A DNA stretch of 64,000 bases from Lineolata rhizophorae (taxonomy: Eukaryota; Ascomycota; Dothideomycetes; Lineolatales; Lineolataceae): positions 506,070-570,069 of the forward strand of contig MU001687.1 of the NCBI GenBank assembly GCA_010093515.1, written 5' to 3'. Positions 1 through 10,379 of the stretch are shown piece by piece; position 1 is the first letter of the stretch, and each line of letters begins with the position of its first letter. The notes beneath the pieces were generated by a model. The model was not told the origin of the DNA. It worked only from the letters and a program-made list of their open reading frames with translations, and did no database searches. The translations under genes were made by a program, and so were the position numbers.

Positions 1-635
1 GGGAGGTTGTGGAGGGGTTGGAGGAGACGTTGAGTGGGGAGGAAAGGGAAAGGGTTAAGCCGAGGAGATTGGCGGCGAACTGGTAGGGCTGTTCCTCCTC
101 TTTTCCTTCCGGTTTCTGGGCTCGATGACTGCCGTTCGGAAATTGGGAGGCTAGCATATGTCTCTATCGCAATTCGCTAACTCAGTCTTCTCCCAGGGTC
201 CTTCACGAACTCGGTGGTCACCTCGCCGCTGCTCCGTTCCCCTCTCCCTTATCCCCTTACCCCATCTCCCCGTCGGCCCTCTCCTCCCTTCTCGTCCTGC
301 TCGCTCGCCGCGTCATCACCGGCCCCACCGCCAAGCACATCCTCGCATCCCTCGTCGCGGGGGACGCGCGGGATCCGACCTGCATCGTCGAGGAAGAGGG
401 CCTCGCGCTGAAACCCATGAGTGACGAGGACTACGCGGCGCTAGCGAGTGAGATGGTGCGAGAGAACGAGGGCATGGTGGAGCAGGTGAGGAAGGAAAAG
501 GAGAAGGGGAGAGGAGGGGAGAGGGGGAAGGTGGGCTGGTTTGTGGGGCAGATGGTCAGGAGGGGGGAGGAGGGGATGGTGGAGCCGGGAAGGGCGGAGG
601 CGGCGGTGAGGAAGGTCTTGGGGTTGGATGGGTGA
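1..635 (+). CDS. Mitochondrial glutamyl-tRNA(Gln) amidotransferase subunit B, 3' end (partial)
   Basis: This is the C-terminal part of GatB (PET112 in yeast), the subunit that with GatA and GatF/GatC converts Glu-tRNA(Gln) to Gln-tRNA(Gln) in mitochondria. The window opens inside an exon read from base 3 to base 82, ending in RRLAAN plus TG of a Trp codon. An intron (83-196, GTAGGG...CCCAG) follows, and the last exon runs 197-635. The joined protein reads LAANWVLHELGGHL, the family's conserved NW-x-x-[NH]-E-L segment. Next come GPTAKHILASLVAGD and IVEEEGLALKPMSDEDYA, the usual GatB tail-domain signatures, then FVGQMVRRGEEGMVEP and a stop. The 5' part lies outside the window. A Gly/Glu/Lys-rich insert (around 485-530) looks like lineage-specific low complexity. 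Family assignment rests on motif recognition and I consider it firm. Confidence 0.88.
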
Positions 636-1336
636 GGAGATGTGGTACGTATGATTAGGTTTGTACTTTTTTTGACGTGTCTGCGCTCCGTTATTCTAGC
701 GGTTTAAGTAAGCGGGCATTTAAGGAGTCACATGATACAAGATTAATGCTGGACGAGTAAGTCTGTCTAAAGGACTGGCATTTAGGGGAACGTACCCTCC
801 AGCGCATTTGTACTGTTCTTAGGCCTTCTCATGTGCAATTTTACCTTTCTTTCACTTTCTTTCACTTTCTGTCACTGTACCACGGTAGCATGTTTCCATC
901 CGGGATTCATCGATGTTGAAGCTGCATTGACATCAATCTCCAAGCACAAAGCATAGAAAGTGTTAGATTCACCTCGCAATGTCCATCCTCAATTAGATTT
1001 CCCTTTTGGGTTCAGACCTTTTTGCGGCCAGGCTTTGCTTCAGTCCCTCATAAAGCAGCTTAGAGAAGTATGGAGATGGTGCTTCGTGTCTTCTCTAGGC
1101 TCGCGTTTGAAGTATGTGTTCCGTGGGCATGTGCCTTCTTTACCAAGGTAACCATTCAGTCCGGTACCGTGATATGTGGCCACTTGCCCAGCCGTCAAAT
1201 TTTGTCGTCCACGCAATCGCCTTGCTTCTGCCTCTCTGATCTGTTCCCACTCCTTTCCAACGTGCTCCCGTTTCGTTTCGAATTTGCAAGAACGAGTTCT
1301 ACGTTCAAGAGCTACCTCACACCTCTTTCTGCTGTC
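636..1336. other. Intergenic, 0.7 kb
   Basis: No coding region is supported here. Bases 845-878 hold three imperfect copies of a pyrimidine-rich unit (CTTTCTTTCA), plausibly a promoter or 5' leader element of the next gene. Confidence 0.5.
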
Positions 1337-2419
1337 ATGGCTCCCGATTTTTACCTTTCCGGCTTCTTGTCCCGGTCTCGCTTGGAACGCCATTCCAGCG
1401 TCGAATCGATTTCACTTTCCACAGTGCGAAGCGTAGACGAGACAAACACCAACACTATGCCACCTAGGACGCCGCAACAACTGACCCCAACGACTCGAAT
1501 CGAACGACAACTTATCTACGAGCCCGAGATGACGTCCGAAGAGGTCGAATACCTGCTGACAGCAATCGGCTCCGGGTGCGCCTTTCGCGAACTGGTGTTA
1601 TCTGTAGCTTACGACGTGGCCCGGCAAATCGCCACGCTTGAGGACGTCGAACGTCTATTAGGGGCTATGGGTTCCAAAGGAATCGTTCATCAACTGGCCT
1701 CCTATCTTCGCAGGGCTGTCCGGCATCTTTCTGGCGTTATGAAAGCAAAAGCTGAGCTCTTGAAGCGGCGCAAGAAGGGGCAGAAAGAGGTGATCGAGTT
1801 GGCCCGCCTTCTAATATCAGATCCGTGCGGAGATGCTGCAGGCCCGCCCCGGGAGCCATCTAAGATGATAGAGCCCCGCGACATATACGACGAACAGCTT
1901 GAGCCGAAGCAAGTGGCGACCCCAGAAAAAGACGACGAGCGGCAGATACCTCCAGAGGGCGCCGATGCGGAGCCCTCGACCTCGCAAGAGGGCCCCGCGC
2001 CCCCTCGTCGTACACGCGAAGAAGCCCACCAACACCGCCACCACTGCTCCCAACACGACTGCGACTCCTCGCCGCGCTACATCCTCGCCGCCCACCCCGG
2101 CCCTTCCTCCCCGCGCTGCTTCGCCTCCCCCATCGCCGTCCTCCTCACCCCGCCCACCGACACCCAGCCGGACCCTTCCTCCTACCTGCCCCCCTACGAC
2201 GACCTCCACTACGCCGCGCAGGACTACTGCGTGTGCTGCGGCGCCGGCGGGCCGCACATGAGGCCGCCGGACCCGGCCAAGTATCGGACGAGACGCGCGC
2301 GGGCCACGGAGCGGCGCGGGGCGGGGCCGGGGACGGAGAGGCGGCGCAAGAGCCGGCGTGGGCACAGCGGCCGCGGAGGAGGCGACCATGCGGGGTGCGT
2401 GAAGGATGGAGGGATTTGA
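1337..2419 (+). CDS. Hypothetical protein, single exon
   Basis: This is an open frame of 360 codons from the ATG at 1337; I do not recognise the family. The start was chosen because it has a G at -3 and a G at +4; the frame is open further upstream (to 1070) without a good ATG, and a later ATG at 1457 is also possible. The N-terminal half (after about residue 50) is mixed and helical-looking (EEVEYLLTAIG, VERLLGAMGSKG, HQLASYLRRA) and may be a small globular helical domain. The C-terminal half is Pro/Ser-rich, with a Cys pair (DYCVCCGAGG) and a strongly basic Arg-rich tail. No signal peptide or membrane segment is apparent. Third codon positions become markedly GC-rich towards the 3' end. It is probably a lineage-restricted protein; an unseen 5' exon is possible. 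Confidence 0.5.
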   Translation: MAPDFYLSGFLSRSRLERHSSVESISLSTVRSVDETNTNTMPPRTPQQLTPTTRIERQLIYEPEMTSEEVEYLLTAIGSGCAFRELVLSVAYDVARQIATLEDVERLLGAMGSKGIVHQLASYLRRAVRHLSGVMKAKAELLKRRKKGQKEVIELARLLISDPCGDAAGPPREPSKMIEPRDIYDEQLEPKQVATPEKDDERQIPPEGADAEPSTSQEGPAPPRRTREEAHQHRHHCSQHDCDSSPRYILAAHPGPSSPRCFASPIAVLLTPPTDTQPDPSSYLPPYDDLHYAAQDYCVCCGAGGPHMRPPDPAKYRTRRARATERRGAGPGTERRRKSRRGHSGRGGGDHAGCVKDGGI

Positions 2420-3280
2420 GGGTCTGCTAGGCGTGGACGGGGCTCGGGAGTCGGCGGCGCCGTTGAGTAGGCTGGTGCGGGTGGATTGTAAAGCCAACTT
2501 TTGGGCGGCTTCCAGGTTGAGGGAGGTGGGTATGGCTTTGCTTTTGGAAAGTCAGGACCTGGTTTGTGTTCTTGCGCGACGAAATTGTTGGACATCTTGA
2601 GATCCTTTTGTATGTTCTAGGCCACTTTACTGTACTGTGATTTCGAGTTTTACTGTACCTGTGTACTTTGGCGTGGCTTGAAAGACGACAAAACTAGTAG
2701 GCTACGGGATCGAAAATTCAGGCTACCAAATTTGTGTGGAACAATTTTCTCAAGCAAAGCCCATCAATGGTGCAGAAGAAACAAGCTCCGGACTCTTCTC
2801 GACCACAACAATAGCAAAAGAAATGCCAATTACGTTGTGCACAAAAAAACAAAACAAAAAAAAGACCATAGCATGACTCTTCTAGACTGAGCTGACACTC
2901 AGGAATAACACCCAACAAAGCCCAAACACCGCCACTAGGGTACCAGGTGCGAAGGACGTAGAATTAGTCAGCTCAAACCACCTCACTTGAGTAGCACAAC
3001 CTTACAAGAGGTCGCGGAGCCCATTCGTCTAGCAAGAAGCCACAAAACCAGGCAATTTAGAGCCGTCGAAAATTAAGCATTACGAAGAAGGGACAAGAGG
3101 TCGTCGTCGCCGCCGTCTCAAGCAGCAGAACAGGAGCTTCGTATGTACACCGCCCAATGCAAGCCATGCAAGTATATTCGTAGGCGAGAGGGAAAAAAAA
3201 GGGGGGGATGGGGGGGAAAGAAGCTTCACCAACACCCCGACACTCAATCCACCCCACACAACCAAAACAACCCCCCCACC
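2420..3280. other. Intergenic between convergent genes, 0.86 kb
   Basis: This segment separates the 3' ends of the hypothetical gene and of the secreted-protein gene. It is AT-richer, with short A-tracts near 2844-2865 and 3187-3197. No gene is supported. Confidence 0.5.
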
Positions 3281-4244
3281 TCAAGTATACTGCCAAGCGC
3301 CCACCTCCTCCGTCGCGATGGCCAGGGCATCGAAGCCCAAGCACCCCGTCGAATTGAACCCCTCGACCTGGCCGAAGACCTGGTTGTCCCTGTCCATGCA
3401 GGCGACGAGGCCGCCGGGGAACCACTGCAGGTGGCCGAACGGGTCGCCGGCCGTGTAGTTCCAGCCCGTGAGGACGGACCCCTCGGGCATCGAGGCCGAG
3501 TGCGCGGGCGTGAAGCTCATGGCGCCGTCGGGGCCGATGTAGACTGTGTGTGGGGCGCGCCGGGCGCGGGCCGCCGCGTTAGCGGTCGCTTCGCTTTGTG
3601 CTGCTGGGGTCGCGGGGAACGGTGGTGGTGGCTGGGGGGCCACACGGGGACGTGTGGTCGGGATGGGTCGAATGGGCGTGGTGGTGGGCGGGAGATGGGG
3701 GCGAGGTGCGCGGGATGGCTGTCCGCGATGGGATCTAGGGCTGAGGGGGGATGGTCGTGCGGGAAGGGGTGTATGGCGTAGGGGGGGAGGCGGCGGTGCT
3801 GGCCGCTGCAACCGACCTCGCCGGACGAGCTGGCGTCGCTTCTGCCACTAAGGACGTTCCCCTTGATGCCGCGGGACGCCAGAGGGCTGCTCTCCTCGTC
3901 GGTATCGAGGGAGCAGTCGCACTGGTAATGGTCTGGGGTGTCCTCGCCGCAGCGACACCAGAGGTGGAGCCCGTGTTTGTTGCAGTGGCACAGGTAGCCG
4001 TCATCGTCGGCGCGGAAGCAGCATTTCACGCCGCCGTCTTCATAACAGAGGTGGTCGTCGAGGTGGTCGTATTCTCCTCCGTCGTCCTCGGGGTCATGTT
4101 CGCCGTTGTCGTGGGCAGCTTCGCCGGACTGGGACACGGAGTCGTGTCCGTCTTCGCACCGACGATGCCGAGCGCCGCTACGACATGCCCCCTCTGGACG
4201 GGGGAAAAGAGGACAACCACAACGTAAACACCACCGCCCCGCCT

Positions 4245-4291
<47 letters not shown>

Positions 4292-4693
4292 CGCAACGAA
4301 ACAACCCTCCCGCCGCACCGACAATACACGGAAAACAACAGACAAGAGAAAGAAAAAGGGGAGCGCAAACTAACCTAGCTGCCCACCCGGCACATCGACC
4401 GCCAGCGCCAACGTATTATCCCCGCCCGCCAGCACCGTCTCGTTCCCCGCCGGGCAGTTCTGGACCTGCTCCTCGGGGCAATACGACTGCGTCTCGCCGC
4501 CGAGGTAGAAGTGGCCGTTGCGCGCGTTGAGCGGCAGCAGGTGGATCGGCGACGCCGAGCGCGCCGACATGACGCCGAAGCGGGTGACGCCGGAGCCGGA
4601 GTCGCTGTCGTCGGAGCCGCAGGAGGTTGGGGCGGCGAGGATGGCGGCGGGGAGGGCGGAGAGGAGCGAGACGAGGATGGTGGAGGGCTTCAT
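3281..4693 (-). CDS. Secreted IgE-binding-protein-like protein
   Basis: This resembles the fungal IgE-binding protein family, small secreted proteins best known as Aspergillus antigens; no enzymatic role is established. Exons on the minus strand are 4693-4375 and 3543-3281 (193 aa). The ATG at 4693 begins a signal peptide (MKPSTILVSLLSALPAAILA, cleavage near residue 20). The mature part has family landmarks in order: FGVMSARSASPIHLLPLNA, YCPEEQVQNCPAGN, VPGGQ, then across the splice VYIGPDGAMSFTPAHSASMP, and a C-terminal GFDALAIA...WQYT. The donor is AG|GTTAGT and the acceptor CACACAG; both phases fit. The intron is 831 nt, very long for a fungus, and carries a 40-A tract and a coding-like Cys-rich segment (separate entry). 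A TATA box lies about 230 nt upstream of the ATG. Further ATGs upstream of 4693 would place the signal peptide internally, so they were rejected. Confidence 0.82.
3813..4193 (-). other. Candidate cassette exon, Cys/His-rich and acidic, inside an intron
   Basis: Within the 831-nt intron of the secreted-protein gene lies a stretch open on the same strand. It has strongly GC-biased third positions and low-GC second positions, as expected of coding sequence. It encodes an Asp/Glu-rich stretch, then a Cys/His cluster (VKCCFRADDDGYLCHCNKHG, WCRCGEDTPDHYQCDCS). An acceptor preceded by a pyrimidine tract (CCCCCGTCCAG) at 4194-4196 gives a phase matching exon 1. GT dinucleotides at 3812-3811 and 3848-3847 would keep phase with exon 2, but both donors are weak. 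Inclusion would interrupt the conserved VPGGQ-VYI junction. It could be an alternative exon, a relic, or a coincidence. Confidence 0.35.
4250..4289. repeat. Poly-A tract, 40 nt
   Basis: Forty consecutive A on the plus strand, which is poly-T in the transcript of the minus-strand secreted-protein gene. It sits in that gene's long intron, 54 nt upstream of the candidate cassette-exon acceptor, where it could act as an extended pyrimidine tract. Its exact length is prone to sequencing error. Confidence 0.9.
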
Positions 4694-4922
4694 TGTTGTT
4701 GTCGTCGTCGGTAAAGTGGGGAGCGGGAAAACGAGTGGTATGTGCGCAAGGAAATGCTGTTTCGATGAGCCGAGCTTGTGTGGACGAGGAACGAGTGAAA
4801 CGGCCTTGGAGTTTACACTCGTCAGAACCAAGAGTTGATGCTTGGAATTTGATGCCGGTGGATGGGATACATGCAATGACGGGAGGAGAAAAAAAGTTCA
4901 GCGAGTGGGAGTGAAATTGGCT

Positions 4923-4931
4923 CCTTATATA
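4923..4931 (-). promoter_or_regulatory. TATA box of the secreted-protein gene
   Basis: The minus strand reads TATATAAGG about 230 nt upstream of the ATG at 4693. It is the only good TATA match in that promoter and suits a strongly expressed secreted protein. Confidence 0.5.
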
Positions 4932-7900
4932 CTATTACTCGGGTGGTACCCCCCGGCGGCAGGCACGTTCAATTAACATCAACCTGCAGCCAAGGGTCTG
5001 GTTCTGTTTACGGGCCTGTCCTCCCCCATCGTCAGGCCACCACCCATGACGCCTGCCGTCTGCCAGTTGCCGCTCGGGCATCGCCGCTCTACCGGTGCTG
5101 CAGGTGCATCGAGGTACTCGCAGGCGGCACCAAGCGGAGTTTCCACCGCTCGATTGGGACCCGGCGCATTCCAAACAAACGGCGCTGTCGTGACCGGGAG
5201 GCGCTAACGACGTCATCCCCAGGATCTCAGCTCGCCTCGGCGGGCTCGTTTAACATCGTGGGTCGCAACCCCTTGTGGGCGGGTCAAAAGCGCGCAGCCG
5301 GCGCCTTCGTATCTTGGAGTTGGGTGTGCACCTAGGCACGTACATATGTGGCACGGGGCAGTTTCGTCTTTCCTCGTGTTCTCAGGTCCGGTTACTGAGT
5401 AGGGCTGCGCTTGGCGCGTGTGGTCACCGGCGGATTCGTCGCCGCGGCAATCGGGAATCGGGCTGCATGCTAAACGTAGGAGAGGAATGCCGTCTCCCGT
5501 CGGCCGGTTTTGCTGGCTGGCTGGGATCGTGGCGATCAGGCCCCCGGAGCAATGCGGAAACCGCAGCTTCTGCCGGGGTGCGCTTCGCGAAAAGAACAAG
5601 CCTTGGCCGGTGGCTTGTCCGATTGCGCTTATTTGGCGTGGTGGCGGGGAAACCTTGCACTCGTCACGAGCTTTTTCCATAGGTACCTTTGCGATTTTCT
5701 AGAAGACGATTTGTCGGGTGCTGAGTGATCACCAAAAGAAACGGCGGGAGTCGCAGAGAAAGGGCGGTCGAAGTTGCTTGTTGTCAGGTCTGTTCTTAGG
5801 ACTCCGGCAGGCTCGTCTGATCTCGTCCTACCCTGCTATCCAAACCTACGAGCGATCCAGCCTAGCGGGCATGGTGTGTCATTCCAGTCGTGACGGCAAA
5901 GACGCCGCGGTTTTTTCGGAATTGCCGGCAGACCTGGCCCAATCGAGATCCCGCTTATTCTCCGTCGGATTGCTGGTCTTGGGCTACATTCCGAGTCCGG
6001 CGGAGGGAGGCGAAATCTCGTCGTATCCGGCAGAAAGGCACGAGCTTCACGCCGCACCGGCAGCCCTTGTCACGGTCACGCAGATGGCGATCGCCGGCCG
6101 CAGCCTGCAACGGTGCGAGCCCCGGGTCGGCCCATGCCCGGTCTAAAAATGTCTCCTCGCCCTGGCCACGGTCGCTTTCTGGTCGTCGGCCTTGAGTCGA
6201 TGTCTCCGTTCCCCTGGGTGTACGGCCGTTGCATGAGGCCTTCTGAATTCGGCATCGCACGGGTCCCGACGGGATTGATTCTCTCGAACGAAGATGTTCT
6301 TGGCGGGGGCGCAGATCTCTCGGGAGGTCTGGGGAGGCGGACGTCGCCTGCAGGTGCCCGGCCGGCGGGAGGACGGGATTGGCGCGCGGCCAAGCCGGCG
6401 TGGCTGGATTAAGCTTAAACCGTAGTTGAGGTGGGCTAAAAATATCCCGGCTACATCGTCCCAGCACCGTTGCCTCTTCGGCGTTGCTTTCGGAGTTCGT
6501 ACGGAGTATTGTCCTGACTTTCGCCAAGGGCTGTTCTGGACTTGACTTTCGTCCCTTTCCTCTGTGCCTGGGAGCTCAAGGTTGGCCGAGTTTGGCGTGA
6601 TGTAACGTCCCTGACTTGCAATTGGCCCGACTCCGCGGCTTCTGGGCGGCTGCGGCCTATGAGATCGCAGGGCCTGTCCATAAGCATTGTTCCGATGAGA
6701 GCATCCTGGTTGTGAAGACTCGTCGCGTTCGCCATTTCCATGGCGGCATTCCCGGCTGCTCCAAGCACTGAAACAACGCAACAAGACTCTTGCGCCTATA
6801 GAGATGGATACATTCACGAGCAATCGCCCATTTAGGATCTTCAAATATACGATTCGGCCAATCGAACTCGTTCCCCACCACGCTCCTACGCCTGGCCGCT
6901 ACACTGCTGCTAGTCAACCCTCTCTGTACCGTAAGTTCTCTGGGCAGTAGCTCTCCCGACCTTGCTCTCCCTTAGACTGGAAATGCGCCACATCTAGCAA
7001 GCTTGCATTCGCTCTGCAAAAGAAGCAAGCTTTGATCTCTCGACATCCAGTCAAACCGAAACGCTGGCGTCTCTGACGTCACTCCGCACCGGTCTTCTCT
7101 CCAGTCCCACCCTTAGATAATTCCGGGCCAAGCCACCCGTCCCAGTTAGACCCTCGCATCCCAACACCCAGTTCTCCCGTGCGATTGAAGCATGGCAACT
7201 TGCTTGTAGAGCGCGAACGCAGCAGGCAGGCAGGCAGGCAGGCACTCGCCTCCTCTCCACCGTCCCACGACACGAAATCCGACCTGGTCCCCCTCGTGCC
7301 TCGTTCCGCCCCGCCCTCTCCATATACTCAAGAAAGCAAGTATCGACAGCCCCAAAGCGGGCAGCCCGGTGTCATGTGCCCGGGCGGCCGCCCTCATTGG
7401 CCCGAGTCCATTATACAAGGCCTACTGCTCCCGAACCGTTCGAAACGCACGTACGCGAGCTGGGCCCTGCATTGCCCCAAAGAAACCCGCAACGCGCCCA
7501 CCCAACTACCTGACCTGTTCCAAAGACGGTCATATTAAAATATTGGCTTTCGGTGGCGAGGTGCGCGTGAGCAATATACCGCCTGTATGGCAGTTGTCGC
7601 GTTTGCCCAGCCACACTCGAACTTCCGTGGGCGAGGTGTGCCTTAAGCCAAAAAGAGGCCGCTATCGCCGCGGGCGGGTTGAGACACGAGCGTAACTTGT
7701 TGTTGCATTGTAGGCAGAGGGGTGAGGTGATGTCGACGTCTCTGTGTCGGTGCGTCAACGTAGCTTGCGCCGGCGTGGCATCGCACAGGGGCATCGACGA
7801 CGCTAAGCCACACTCAACATTACCATCGATAAATGAACACAATCCCAAACAAGGCAAAGGCAGCTCAAAGGGAACCTTGAAGATACGAGAACGACTGGAA

Positions 7901-8157
7901 AAACGCAGCCCAGGACTGGAAATTCGCGCGACTTTTCCCCATACACACAATACTAATCCAAACGACTAAACTATACACGAGCAACTGCTCAGATGTTCTC
8001 CTGCAAAAAACGCCCGCACCGATCCGTAGCCGTAACTCCCCCAACCCGCCACGCCGGGACAACATCTCCGGCTCTCCCCGACAGCGACCCTCCACCGCCA
8101 AAACATTACCGGTCCCGACCGGGCTCCGCCGCGCGCTCTCCGGCCTCGACTCCCGCC
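4932..8157. other. Intergenic, about 3.2 kb, no supported gene
   Basis: Several overlapping open frames occur on both strands (for example 5718-6146 and 5955-6527), but they lack an ATG, splice context or recognisable domains. A CAGG microsatellite sits at 7222-7243 and a TACGGAGTA motif at 6500-6508. The region probably holds the promoter of the secreted-protein gene and the 3' flank of CMR1. Confidence 0.45.
7222..7243. repeat. CAGG tetranucleotide microsatellite
   Basis: About five tandem GCAG/CAGG units in non-coding DNA. Confidence 0.85.
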
Positions 8158-10039
8158 CTACATCCAAAGACACAGCTTGCCGCTCGCGGTGCCGCCGGCG
8201 ATCCAGTCGCGCGTCGGGTGGAACTGCGCGACGGCGGGCACGGCCGTGATGCCCTCGCCGCCCAGCTGCGCCAGCTGCTCGCCCGAGCCCGCGTACACGT
8301 CGACAAAGCGGTTCATGTTGCCGATGACGAAGCGTTGGACGCCGTCGGCGGGGTTGCGCTGCCACTGGGGGCGGAGGCTAGGAGCGACAAGCGTCAGCAT
8401 CGCACCGTGAGAGGGGGAAAAAAAAAGAAAAAGAAAAAGAAGAAGAGGGGATCGGGGCAGGCAGCAGCAGCAGCTTACATGGTGACCCAGCGCCCCGTCT
8501 GGTTGTTATGCGGCACCGTGACAGCCGGCTGCATCTCCGCGTCCTTGAGCGTCCTGCCCGGCGGCCAATCCTCGCACCGGGGCCCGAAGTCGTAAATCTT
8601 GATCGTGTCGTCGTAGCTGCTCGTCGCGACCTGGCCGGCCGCGTTCCACGCCGCGTGGCTGACGGACAGCCTGCTCTCGTGCTCGCCCAGCAGCGCCGGC
8701 AGCCGCCAGTCGGCCTTGCCCGAGACCTTGCGCAGGTCCCACAGCTTGAGGGTGCGGTCGAGCGACGCCGTGGCCACCAGGTGCGGCGCCCGCGGGTGCA
8801 CGCTGAAGCCGCCGATCTTCTTGTCCGACAGCTGCAGCAGCTGCGTCGCGCCCGCCGCCGACCCTTGCCGCGTGTCGTGCATGCCGAAGGCCCCGTCCAG
8901 CGTCGTGAAGTAGACCATGTGCGGCGACTGCGCCGGCAGCTCGACGCCCGAGACCGGCGCGTCCGCGTCCGCGTCGGCCGGGGCGTACACCTCGACCGCG
9001 ACGCCCTTGGCCAGGTCTAGCCGCCGGATGACCGAGTCGTACGACGCCGTGTACAGGACCCCGTCGGAGGGCCCGAAGGCCATGGCTGAGATGGTCCGGC
9101 TGTGCGGCTTGAGCGTCGTGATGGCGATTTCGGGCTCCTCGGCATTGTCGCCGTCTTCGTCGTCGTCGTCGGACGCTTCCTTCTTGACGGGGGTCACGGA
9201 TTGGGATCCGTCGAAGATGCCCAGGTTGCCTAGCTTGTCGCCGGCGAAGACGAGCGGCTTGTCGACCGTCGGGTGGAACGCCATTGTATACTATACGTGT
9301 AGTTTTGTCAGCACTTCCCGCGCCTTCAAAGGAGCTAGAGTAGAGAATATACGCACGACTCGTTCCGGTGTGATCTTGATCTCTGCGTTCGGGAGAATTT
9401 TGTTAGCCAAAACCTGGCCACCTCCCCCAAGTCACCACGCATCGCGCACAAAAACCTACGATTCGGCTCGACCCCTTCCCACAACTCCAGCCTGCCCAGC
9501 CTCTTCCTCAGCTCCTGAATCTCCCTCCCAACCGCCTTGCCTCTCCTCTCCGCCTCGTCCCTATCAAACGTCGCCACCCCGGGCTCCGTCGGCCCCACGT
9601 TGCGCAGCCAATTCCCGCTCTGGTCCCAGCTGGCGCCCGCCACCACGATGTCGCCCAGCTTCAGGTCGCCCGCGACGCGCCGCCGCTTCGCGCGCTCGGC
9701 CTCGCGCCTCTCGGCCTCTTCCTCGTCGCGCCGCCGCTTCGACTCCTCCGAGTCGGCCGCCAGCCCGCGCAGCCGCGACGACGTGCGCCGCGGCTGCGCC
9801 GCCTCGTCCTCCTTGGCCTTGTCCCTCCTCCCGGCCGCCGCCGCCGCCTTCCTCTTCGACGCCCCCGACGACGATGGCCTCGCCGCCGCGGCGCCGCCGC
9901 GCCGCTGCGCCCCCGGCGCGAGGCCCGCCGTCGCCGCGTCGCGCGCGAGGTCTCGGAGCAGCGCTTGGTTCTTCGCGATGGTCTCTTGGCGCTTGCGCTC
10001 GTACTCGGAGAGCTCGGGCTGCGCGGCGGCGCGCGGCAT
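8158..10039 (-). CDS. CMR1: CMR1-type WD40 DNA damage-binding protein
   Basis: This is the Cmr1 (yeast YDL156W, WDR76-related) family: nuclear WD40 proteins that bind damaged DNA and collect in quality-control foci under replication stress. Minus-strand exons are 10039-9460, 9382-9357 (only 26 nt), 9290-8479 and 8377-8158, giving 545 aa; every junction keeps phase and has GT-AG ends. The N-terminus ([19 protein letters not shown]) and basic TSSRLRGL segment match the family. [10 protein letters not shown] and [20 protein letters not shown] lead into the propeller. WD-like repeats fill about residues 200-545, with [35 protein letters not shown] and a final GKLCLWM. An acidic run ([12 protein letters not shown]) interrupts the first blade region. 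It shares a 340-bp divergent promoter with the Mtf2-like gene. Confidence 0.9.
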
Positions 10040-10379
10040 CGTGGGCGTGCGTGGCGATGGGGAATGGAACTGCTGGATTGCAAGAGGGTTGCGCACGACG
10101 GCTCCAGGTGGCCGTCAATGGGGCGGAAGCTGGGTGGTGAAAGGAAGCGCAAACGGTGACCTGCCAGGGGCGGCGACGCGGGGGAAGACGCGTTCAATCG
10201 ACAGCGCGCGTCTCCAGCCGAGCGAAGCCGCGTGTGGCTAGTTTCGGCTAGCGCTGCGAGACGCTCTGCGACCTCATCTTTTTCTCTTTCCCGCTTCGTC
10301 TAGACTTCTACTTTGAAAACGTCCTTTTTCGTTCAGTTGCTCAATTTCTACATTTACTTCCTTCAACATAGCCTCCACA
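10040..10379. promoter_or_regulatory. Divergent promoter between CMR1 and the Mtf2-like gene
   Basis: The start codons of the two divergent genes are 340 bp apart. The Mtf2-like side is pyrimidine-rich (10270-10370), as is common just upstream of fungal start codons. No clear TATA box is visible. Confidence 0.6.

Noticed and set aside
5718-6527. Protein-like frames on both strands between the secreted-protein gene and CMR1
   Set aside because: There is no ATG for either, they oppose each other, and no family is recognised.
8917-10140. Plus-strand frame of 407 codons opposite CMR1
   Set aside because: It mirrors the GC-rich CMR1 exons, is Pro/Ser/Arg low complexity, crosses CMR1 splice sites and has no family resemblance.
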